Part shown: positions 52,575 to 59,369 of the stretch, piece by piece
Position numbering within the stretch: the stretch's first letter is position 1
Layout of the letters: every line of letters starts with the position of its first letter
Origin: Streptomyces sp. CoH27
Lineage (GTDB): Bacteria > Actinomycetota > Actinomycetes > Streptomycetales > Streptomycetaceae
Assembly: GCF_020181035.1 (NCBI RefSeq)
Contig: NZ_JAIQYY010000011.1
Location: 147,599-211,598, forward strand
Length of the DNA: 64,000 nucleotides
Direction: 5' to 3'
Position numbers and translations under genes: made by a program
Notes under the pieces: model-generated
What the model was told of the DNA's origin: nothing
Databases searched by the model: none
Seen by the model: the letters and a program-made list of their open reading frames with translations, nothing else

Positions 52575-53804
52575 CTACAGCGCCACGCCCAGCAGCGCGT
52601 CCACCGCCCGCGTCACCAGGCCGGGGGCACCCGTGTCCGTGCCGCCCTCCCGCTCCTGCCGCTCCGCCCAACGGTCCACGGCGGCCAGTGCGGCCGGCGC
52701 GTCGAGGTCGTTCGCGAGGGCCTCGCGGATCTCCTCCACCAGGGCGTCGGCGGACGGGCCGTCGGGACGGGAGACCGCGGCGCGCCAGCGGCCGAGGCGG
52801 GCCACGGCGTCCTGGAGGACCTGGTCGGTCCACTCCCAGTCGGCGCGGTAGTGGTGGGACAGGAGGGCCAGCCGGATGGCGGCGGGGTCGACGCCGTCGC
52901 GGCGCAGCTGCGAGACGAAGACCAGGTTGCCCTTGGACTTGGACATCTTCTCGCCGTGCAGAGCGACCATGCCGGCGTGGACGTACGCCTTGGCCATGGG
53001 GAACTCGCCGGTGAGCACCTGGGCGTGCGAGGCGCCCATCTCGTGGTGCGGGAAGGCCAGGTCGGAGCCGCCGCCCTGGATGTCGAAGCCCATCCCCAGG
53101 TGGTCGAGGGCGATGGCCACGCACTCGATGTGCCAGCCGGGCCGGCCCCGGCCGAGGGAGCCGCCGTCCCAGCTGGGCTCGCCCTCGCGGGCCGCCATCC
53201 ACAGCATCGGGTCGACCGGGTTCTTCTTGCCCGGACGGTCCGGGTCGCCGCCGCGCTCGGCGGACAGCAGCCGCATCGCGGCCGCGTCGAGGTTCGAGAC
53301 CTTGCCGAAGTCCGGGTCGGACTCGACGGAGAAGTAGATGTCGCCGTCCAGCTCGTAGGCCGCGCCGAGTTCGCGCAGCCGCTCCACGAGCGGGACGATG
53401 CCGGGTATCGCCTCGACGGCGCCTATGTAGTGCCGGGGCGGGAGCAGCCGCAGGGCGGTCATGTCCTCGCGGAAGAGGGCCGTCTCCTTCTCGGCGAGGG
53501 CGACCCAGTCGATGCCGTCCCGCTCGGCCCGCTCCAGCAGCGGATCGTCGACGTCGGTGACGTTCTGGACGTAGTGGACCTGCCGCTTGGTGTCGAGCCA
53601 CACGCGCTGGACGAGGTCGAACGCGTTGTAGGTCGCCGCGTGCCCCATGTGGGTCGCGTCGTACGGGGTGATGCCGCAGACGTAGATACGGGCGACGGGA
53701 CCGGGGTCGAGGGTGACCAGACCGCCGGTCGCGGTGTCGTGGATCCTCAGGTCGCGGCCCTGACCAGGCAGGGCGGGGACCTCGGAAGCGGGCCAGGCAT
53801 GCAT
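52575..53804 (-). CDS. mshC: L-cysteine:1D-myo-inosityl 2-amino-2-deoxy-alpha-D-glucopyranoside ligase MshC
   Basis: A 409-residue ligase of mycothiol synthesis that joins cysteine to glucosaminyl-inositol using ATP. It resembles cysteinyl-tRNA synthetase without the anticodon-binding C-terminal domain. Class I motifs: YVCGITPYDATHMGHA (HIGH-like) and EKMSKSKGN (KMSKS). Zinc/cysteine site: GWHIECVAIALDH and FPHHEMGASHAQ. The ATG at 53804 (MHAWPASEVPALPG) is preferred over the ATG at 53810 because it gives the family length. It is the last gene of a leftward set with the kinase-fold protein, DUF3090, phosphomutase and ferritin-like genes. Confidence 0.95.
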   Translation of the reverse strand: MHAWPASEVPALPGQGRDLRIHDTATGGLVTLDPGPVARIYVCGITPYDATHMGHAATYNAFDLVQRVWLDTKRQVHYVQNVTDVDDPLLERAERDGIDWVALAEKETALFREDMTALRLLPPRHYIGAVEAIPGIVPLVERLRELGAAYELDGDIYFSVESDPDFGKVSNLDAAAMRLLSAERGGDPDRPGKKNPVDPMLWMAAREGEPSWDGGSLGRGRPGWHIECVAIALDHLGMGFDIQGGGSDLAFPHHEMGASHAQVLTGEFPMAKAYVHAGMVALHGEKMSKSKGNLVFVSQLRRDGVDPAAIRLALLSHHYRADWEWTDQVLQDAVARLGRWRAAVSRPDGPSADALVEEIREALANDLDAPAALAAVDRWAERQEREGGTDTGAPGLVTRAVDALLGVAL

Positions 53805-53925
53805 GTACATGAGCCTAACCGGCCACGAGCTGCGTATACGAATGGGATCGCGTCAGATGGCCGGTTGGGCGGTCTTGTACATCGTCGCCGGATGTGCTTG
53901 CCGGAGCCCGGGGTGCCCGTCGTCG

Positions 53926-54765
53926 TCACACGGGCGGCCAGGGGATCGCGGGCCACTCCCCGCTCGGCTCCGGATGCACCCCCGTGGTGAGCAGATCCTC
54001 CACACGCGCGCGTGTGGCGTCGATCTCGGCCTCGGTGATCAGTCCGGTCAGCCGCTCGCCCAGCGGGCCCGCGAGGCCCTCCCGCAGGCCGCCCAGGACG
54101 TCGACGGCCTCGGGGGTCAGCGGTTCCCCGGCCCAGCCCCACAGCAGGGTGCGCAGCTTGTTCTCGACGTTGAAGGTGACGCCGTGGTCGATGCCGTAGA
54201 GCCGGCCGCCGGTGGTGGGCAGCAGATGGCCGCCCTTGCGGTCGGCGTTGTTGATCACCGCGTCGATGACGGCGAGCCGGCGCAGCCGCTCGTCGTCGGC
54301 GTGCACGAGCAGCGCCGTGCGCCCCTCGCCGACGTCGGCGAGGCCGATCGCCTTCCAGCCCGGCTCCGGCTCCTCGGCGTCGACCAGGGCCAGCAGCTCC
54401 GTCTCGGCCTGGACGTCGATCCACAGCTGGCACATGCCCTCGCCGTACGGCCCGTCGCGCAGCACGGTCGGCGGGACGAGCCCCCAGCCGGTGGCCTCGG
54501 AGACCTCGTAGGCGGCCACCTCGCGGCCCGCCAGGGTGCCGTCGGGGAAGTCCCACAGCGGGCGCTCGCCGGCCACCGGCTTGTACACGCAGGAGGCTTC
54601 CCGGCCGTCGAGGGCGACCGTGCAGAACAGCGCGGCGTTCGACGCCTCGCGGATCCGGCCGCGCACGGTCAGCTCACCGCTCGCGAGCAGCTCCGCGTCG
54701 GCCGTGCCGGAGGCCGTGCCGGGGGCCGTCACGCTCCCCGGCGGTATCCGTTCTGGCGCGGACAT
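53926..54765 (-). CDS. SCO1664-family protein, PI3/4-kinase-like fold
   Basis: A 279-residue conserved actinobacterial protein of the family named after SCO1664 (remembered as TIGR03843). Kinase-like elements: ASCVYKPVAGERPLWDFPDG (Lys of an ATP pocket), GREVAAYEVSEATGWGLVPPTV, and the catalytic-loop-like AVIDAVINNADRKGGHLL followed by LYGIDHGVTFN (Asp for metal). This is the layout of phosphoinositide-3/4-kinase-like enzymes. The substrate is unknown. The start (ATG 54765) overlaps the end of the DUF3090 gene by 37 nt, so they are translated together. Mtb Rv2133c-like genes lie in the same position near mshC. Confidence 0.85.
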   Translation of the reverse strand: MSAPERIPPGSVTAPGTASGTADAELLASGELTVRGRIREASNAALFCTVALDGREASCVYKPVAGERPLWDFPDGTLAGREVAAYEVSEATGWGLVPPTVLRDGPYGEGMCQLWIDVQAETELLALVDAEEPEPGWKAIGLADVGEGRTALLVHADDERLRRLAVIDAVINNADRKGGHLLPTTGGRLYGIDHGVTFNVENKLRTLLWGWAGEPLTPEAVDVLGGLREGLAGPLGERLTGLITEAEIDATRARVEDLLTTGVHPEPSGEWPAIPWPPV

Positions 54766-55319
54766 ACGTGTCCTTCCGGGTCGAGCGGGAGGCTGCACAG
54801 CGGGCACGGCGGCCGCCCGGCGTTGACGACGTCGAGAGCGCGCTTGGCGAAGGCCCTGGCCTGCGCGCCGGTCAGCCGGACCCGCAGCATCGGGGGCCCG
54901 TTCTCCTCGTCCTGGAGCAGTCGCTCCTCGGCCTCGGCGAGGTCCTCCTCGGTGTCGGCGTCCAGCTCCACGAGAGCCTGCGCCTCGACGATCATGCGCT
55001 GTTCCTCGCCGTCCCAGGCCAGCGCCATGGTGCCGACGCGGAACTCCTCCTCGACGGGGGTGTCCAGCGGGCCGGTGTCGGCGATCTCGGCGGGCGCGAC
55101 GGCGGGGACGGCCGCGCTGCCGCCGCTGCGTCGCACGACCTCGTCGAGCAGTTCGTCCATGCGCTCGGCGAGGGCGGCGACCTGGGTCTTCTCCAGTGCC
55201 ACGCTGGTCACCCGGGAGCCTGCCGTGGCCTGGAGGAAGAACGTACGGCGCCCGGGCAGCCCGACCGTGCCGGCCACGAAGCGGTCCGGCGGGTCGTAGA
55301 GGAACACCTGACGGGACAC
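54729..55319 (-). CDS. DUF3090 family protein
   Basis: A 196-residue conserved actinobacterial protein. The N-terminus MSRQVFLYDPPDRFVAGTVG and GRRTFFLQATAGSRVTSVAL are the family blocks, with EEQRMIVEAQALVELD in the middle. The C-terminus has CPLCSLPLDPEGHVCPR, a small zinc-knuckle-like end. Its function is not known. It overlaps the kinase-fold gene by 37 nt and follows the phosphomutase by 107 nt. The overlap implies a joint role of the two proteins. Confidence 0.85.
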   Translation of the reverse strand: MSRQVFLYDPPDRFVAGTVGLPGRRTFFLQATAGSRVTSVALEKTQVAALAERMDELLDEVVRRSGGSAAVPAVAPAEIADTGPLDTPVEEEFRVGTMALAWDGEEQRMIVEAQALVELDADTEEDLAEAEERLLQDEENGPPMLRVRLTGAQARAFAKRALDVVNAGRPPCPLCSLPLDPEGHVCPRQNGYRRGA

Positions 55320-55426
55320 GTCCTGTCTCCATTGGATTCGAGAGCTTCAGCGGTGCCGGCCACGCGGGTACGCGACTGCGGTGGATCCGACTGCGGTGGA
55401 TCGCTTCACCCTACTGCGGCCGACGA

Positions 55427-56125
55427 TCACGGTGCGCCCGCACCGCCCCCGACCGGTGCGTCGCCCTCGCCGGTGTCCCCGGCCGGTTCCTCGCGCGGGA
55501 CGAGGGAGGCGAAGTCCCCGGTGTCGCCGAGCCGGATCAGGAAGGGCCTGAGACGGGTGTAGCGGATCGCGGTGACGGAACAGGGCTCCACGGAGATCCG
55601 CTGGAAGAGGTCGAGATGAAGTCCGAGGGCGTCGGCGACCAGCGACTTGATGATGTCACCGTGCGAGCACATCAGGTAGACGGCGTCGGCGCCGTGCTCG
55701 CGCTCCACGCGCGCGTTCCACTCGCGTACGGCCTCGGCGGCGCGGGTCTGCATGGCCCGCAGGGACTCGCCGCCGGGGAAGGCGGCGGCCGACGGGTGGG
55801 CCTGGACGACCTCCATCAGCGGCTCGTCCTTCAGCTCGGCGAGCTTGCGGCCGGACCAGTCGCCGTAGTGGCACTCCCCGATCCGCTCGTCGGTGTGGAG
55901 GCGCAGCTCAGGGCGGGCCTCCAGCAGCGGCCGCAGGGTCTCCTGGCAGCGTTGCAGGGGACTCGCGACGACCTCGGAGAGGGGCAGGCCCGCGAGCCGT
56001 GCGGGCAGTGCGGCGGCCTGCGCGGCACCCCGCTCGTCCAGGGCGACGCCCGGTGTCCAGCCGGCGAGCACGCCGGAGGTGTTGGCGGTGGACCGTCCGT
56101 GCCTTACGAGGATCAGCGTGGGCAT
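55427..56125 (-). CDS. Histidine-phosphatase superfamily protein (MSMEG_4193-type phosphomutase)
   Basis: A 232-residue protein with the RHG signature at the start (MPTLILVRHGRSTANTSGVL) that carries the phospho-accepting histidine. ERIGECHYGDWSGRKLAEL and the second catalytic histidine in LMCSHGDIIKSL follow. The start at 56125 (MPTLILVRHG) is chosen against a longer open frame. Members of this branch are called phosphoglycerate-mutase-like or phosphomutase, but the substrate is not established. In mycobacteria it sits with the same neighbours near mshC (Rv2135c). Confidence 0.88.
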   Translation of the reverse strand: MPTLILVRHGRSTANTSGVLAGWTPGVALDERGAAQAAALPARLAGLPLSEVVASPLQRCQETLRPLLEARPELRLHTDERIGECHYGDWSGRKLAELKDEPLMEVVQAHPSAAAFPGGESLRAMQTRAAEAVREWNARVEREHGADAVYLMCSHGDIIKSLVADALGLHLDLFQRISVEPCSVTAIRYTRLRPFLIRLGDTGDFASLVPREEPAGDTGEGDAPVGGGAGAP

Positions 56126-56174
56126 GCGGCCCAGGGTAGGCGTAACCGCAGGTGCCCCGCTGAGCGGGCGGAGG

Positions 56175-56963
56175 TCACGCGAACTCGTGGGCCGGGGTGG
56201 CGGGCCCACCGAGGGCGTCACGGCGCTCGGGCGTGCGCAGATCGGCCATGCGGCGCCAGCCGGCGAGGCGTTCGTAGGCGTACACCGCGTGGATGCCTGC
56301 CGCGAGCAGCCCGGATTTGGCCCGGGACCAGCCCAGGATGCGGCCCATGTGGGCCATCACGGCGAGGCTGACGTCCCGGTGGACGGCGATCTCGGCGAGC
56401 GCGTACGCGCGCAGCGTCCGCTGGATCAGCCGGCCGTGCCCGGCGGCGGCGAACCGCAGCAGTTCCTCGTGGGTGTAGGCGAGGTGGTTGTCCTCGTCGT
56501 CGGAGATCATCCGGACGGCCCGGCCGACCTCCGGGTGGCTGGCGAAGTAGCGGAGGAGCAGCTCCATCTGTTCGGAGGCGCGCTGTTCGGTGACCCGGCT
56601 GTGCGCGAGGTACACGATGAGGTCCCGCTCACCGAGCGGCTCGTCGCGCCGGAGCCGGTCATGGGCGAGACCGATGCCGCGCCGCTCCAGGAGCATCGTG
56701 TAGTCGGTCTCGGGCGGTACGGCGACGGGGGTGAGCCCCCGCCTTCTCAGCAGGGCGTGGAAGATGCGTCCGTGCTTGTCCTCGTCAGCACCGTGGCGAG
56801 CGATCTTCGGGGCGAGCGCGTGTTCCCCCGGCGGTACGAGTGCGGCGATCCGGCCGTTCTCCCAGCCGCCCTGGGACTCGCCGCCGGCGGCGATGGAGCA
56901 GAAGAGCCGGAAGGACTCGTCGTGGTCGAGGATCTCCTGGAACAGACTCCTGGCCGAAAGCAT
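56175..56963 (-). CDS. Ferritin-like domain protein, function unknown
   Basis: A 262-residue all-helical protein. The helices carry EExxH-like acidic/His residues: DEDKHGRIFHALLRRRG, DDEDNHLAYTHEELLRF and RVTEQRASEQMELLLRYF, consistent with a di-iron four-helix bundle. It ends in a GWRRMADLRTPERRD region. A di-iron oxidase or stress role is inferred from the fold only. The start is the ATG at 56963, with GAGAGGTGG upstream. It heads the leftward set of phosphomutase, DUF3090, kinase-fold and mshC genes, with a 49-bp gap to the phosphomutase. Confidence 0.75.
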   Translation of the reverse strand: MLSARSLFQEILDHDESFRLFCSIAAGGESQGGWENGRIAALVPPGEHALAPKIARHGADEDKHGRIFHALLRRRGLTPVAVPPETDYTMLLERRGIGLAHDRLRRDEPLGERDLIVYLAHSRVTEQRASEQMELLLRYFASHPEVGRAVRMISDDEDNHLAYTHEELLRFAAAGHGRLIQRTLRAYALAEIAVHRDVSLAVMAHMGRILGWSRAKSGLLAAGIHAVYAYERLAGWRRMADLRTPERRDALGGPATPAHEFA

Positions 56964-57133
56964 CGACGCCACCTCTCCGCAAGATGCAAGATTCCGCAGC
57001 ATTCGCGACATTCCGTAAAGGACGAGTCAAATACGGGCGGAGAGGGGGCGCAACACGGGCGCCCGACGACTCGGCCGAAAGAAGGAACGTCGGGGTCGTA
57101 ACCGTGTGGCGCCTGGCGCGTTGTTCCCCGTGA

Positions 57134-57174
57134 CGGCCGTGGCGGGGAAGACCCCCGAGCCCCCACCACGGCCG
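57134..57174 (-). terminator. Hairpin after the F420-dependent oxidoreductase gene
   Basis: CGGCCGTGG and CCACGGCCG are perfect 9-bp arms with a 23-nt loop, 20 bp past the stop at 57194. Confidence 0.55.
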
Positions 57175-57193
57175 CAGAATCCTCTGCGAGAGC

Positions 57194-58249
57194 CTACGCC
57201 AGCCCGGCGCGCTCCAGGGCCTCGCTGCCGGCCCGCAGGGAGGCGAGCCGTTCCTCCAGGGTGAAGCCGGCCGGGGCGAGGCTGAGGGTGGTGACCCCGG
57301 CGTCCGCGTAGGCCTTCATCCGGTCGGCGATCCGGTCGACGGAGCCCAGCAGCGTCGTCTTGTCGATGAGGTCCTGCGGAACCGCCGCGGCGGCACCCGC
57401 CTTGTCCCCGGACAGGTACTTCTCCTGGATCTCGGCGGCCTCCTTCTCGTACCCCATGCGCCGCGCGAGCTGGTTGTAGAAGTTCTGCTTGGCGCTGCCC
57501 ATGCCGCCCACGTACAGCGCGGTGTACGGCCGGAAGGTGTCGGCGAGCCGGGCCACGTCCTTGTCTTCGCCCACGGCCAGCGGCAGCGTCGGGCAGACGT
57601 CGAACCCCTCAAGGCTCTTGCCGGCCTTCTCACGCCCCGCGCGCAGGTGCGTGATCGTGGTCTCCTCCAGGTGCTCGGCGGAGGGGAAGATCAGCAGGGC
57701 GCCGTCGGCGATCTCGCCCGTCTGCTCCAGGTTCTTCGGGCCGATCGCGGCGATGTACAGCGGGATGTGCTCGCGCTGCGGGTGCACGGTCAGCTTGATC
57801 GGCTTGCCCGGGCCGCCCGGCAGCGGCAGCGTCCAGTGCTCGCCCTCGTACGTCAGCCGTTCCCGCGTCATCGCCCTGCGCACGATCTCCACGTACTCAC
57901 GCGTGCGTGCCAGCGGCTTGTCGAACCTGACGCCGTACCAGCCCTCGGAGACCTGCGGGCCGGAGACGCCGAGCCCGAGCCGGAAGCGCCCGCCGGAGAG
58001 CGAGTCGAGCGTCGCGGCGGTCATCGCGGTCATCGCGGGCTGCCGGGCCGGGATCTGGAAGATGGCCGAGCCGACGTCGATGCGCTCGGTCTGGGCGGCG
58101 ACCCAGCTGAGCACGGTGGCCGCGTCGGAGCCGTACGCCTCGGCGGCCCAGCACACGGAGAACCCCAGCCGGTCGGCCTCCTGGGCCACGGCCAGATTGT
58201 CCCCGTCCATTCCGGCACCCCAGTAGCCGAGGTTGATCCCGAGCTGCAT
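57194..58249 (-). CDS. LLM-class (luciferase-like) F420-dependent oxidoreductase
   Basis: A 351-residue TIM-barrel flavin/F420 enzyme of the bacterial luciferase-like family. Typical parts: MQLGINLGYWGAGMDGDN at the start, AVAQEADRLGFSVCWAAEAY, VLSWVAAQTERIDVGSAIFQ, DSLSGGRFRLGLGVSGPQVS, and the glycine-rich IAAIGPKNLEQTGEIADG. Family members reduce or oxidise F420 with various substrates; mycobacterial relatives act on G6P or methylenetetrahydromethanopterin-type or drug molecules. Substrate unknown. It is divergent from the aldo/keto reductase gene, with a 136-bp shared promoter region. Confidence 0.88.
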   Translation of the reverse strand: MQLGINLGYWGAGMDGDNLAVAQEADRLGFSVCWAAEAYGSDAATVLSWVAAQTERIDVGSAIFQIPARQPAMTAMTAATLDSLSGGRFRLGLGVSGPQVSEGWYGVRFDKPLARTREYVEIVRRAMTRERLTYEGEHWTLPLPGGPGKPIKLTVHPQREHIPLYIAAIGPKNLEQTGEIADGALLIFPSAEHLEETTITHLRAGREKAGKSLEGFDVCPTLPLAVGEDKDVARLADTFRPYTALYVGGMGSAKQNFYNQLARRMGYEKEAAEIQEKYLSGDKAGAAAAVPQDLIDKTTLLGSVDRIADRMKAYADAGVTTLSLAPAGFTLEERLASLRAGSEALERAGLA

Positions 58250-58385
58250 GCCCGATCCCCTTACCCGTGAGTAACGTCCCTGTGGGGCGACCTTAGCGCG
58301 GGGGTGGGCCGCGTGTCCCCGAGCTGGTCCGTCGAGTTATCCACAGGCCACCCACGGCGCAGTTCTGGCCAGTAATCTCGCCCGC

Positions 58386-59369
58386 ATGGAGCAGAGGCAT
58401 CTCGGCCGTACGGGCCTGCGCGTGTCACGCATCGGTCTGGGCACCCTCACCTGGGGCAGGGACACCGACCAGCACGACGCCGCAGACATGCTGAAGGCGT
58501 TCTGGGAAGCCGGCGGATCGCTCGTCGACACCGCGGACGTGTACGGCGACGGGGAGGCCGAGTACCTGCTCGGACAGCTCATGGACGGGCTCGTCCCGCG
58601 CCGGGACCTCGTGATCTCGACCAAGGCCGGCAGCGTCCCCGACCCCGACCGCCGCTTCGACGGCTCCCGCGGCCATCTGCTCGCCGCGCTCGACGCCTCC
58701 CTCGCCCGCCTGGGCACGGACCACGTCGACGTGTGGCACGTGCACGCGTACGACCCCGACACCCCGTTGGAGGAGACCCTCCAGGCCCTCGACATCGCGG
58801 TGAGCAGCGGCCGCGCCCGCTACGCCGGAGTCTCCAACTTCTGCGGCTGGCAGCTCGCCAAGGCCGCCACCTGGCAGCTCGCGGCGCCCGGTACCCGGAC
58901 CCGGCTGGCCAGCACGCAGCTGGAGTACTCGCTGCTCCAGCGCGGTGTCGAGCGCGAGGTGCTGCCCGCCGCGCTCGACCTCGGCGTCGGCCTGCTGCCT
59001 TCCTCCCCGCTCGGCCGGGGCGTGCTGACCGGCAAGTACCGGCACACCACTCCCCCGGACTCGCGCGGCGCCTCCGAGCATCTGGCGCCCTTCGTCGAGC
59101 CGTACTTGGACGACACCGCGACGCGCATCGTGGACGCGGTGACGACGGCCGCCGACGGGCTCGCCGTCACTCCGCTCCAGGTGGCCCTCGCCTGGGTCCG
59201 GGACCGGCCCGGCGTGGCCGCACCGATCGTCGGCGCACGCAACGCGCAGCAGCTCACGGCGGCATTGTCAGTGGAGGCCCTTAGTCTTCCTGACGAGATC
59301 TGCCGGGCGCTGGACGATGTGTCGGCGCCCGTGCACCGCTATCCCGATCACGACTGGAGCACGCTGTGA
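58386..59369 (+). CDS. Aldo/keto reductase
   Basis: A 327-residue TIM-barrel NADPH oxidoreductase. The catalytic tetrad is visible: VDTADVYGDGEAE (Asp, Tyr), VISTKAGS (Lys), and DVWHVHAYD (His). The C-terminal NADP site reads VRDRPGVAAPIVGARNAQQL. It is of the AKR type with the family start MEQRHLGRTGLRVSRIGLGT. The physiological substrate is unknown. Its stop overlaps the GTG of the next gene by 4 nt (GTGA), so the two are coupled. Confidence 0.88.
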   Translation: MEQRHLGRTGLRVSRIGLGTLTWGRDTDQHDAADMLKAFWEAGGSLVDTADVYGDGEAEYLLGQLMDGLVPRRDLVISTKAGSVPDPDRRFDGSRGHLLAALDASLARLGTDHVDVWHVHAYDPDTPLEETLQALDIAVSSGRARYAGVSNFCGWQLAKAATWQLAAPGTRTRLASTQLEYSLLQRGVEREVLPAALDLGVGLLPSSPLGRGVLTGKYRHTTPPDSRGASEHLAPFVEPYLDDTATRIVDAVTTAADGLAVTPLQVALAWVRDRPGVAAPIVGARNAQQLTAALSVEALSLPDEICRALDDVSAPVHRYPDHDWSTL

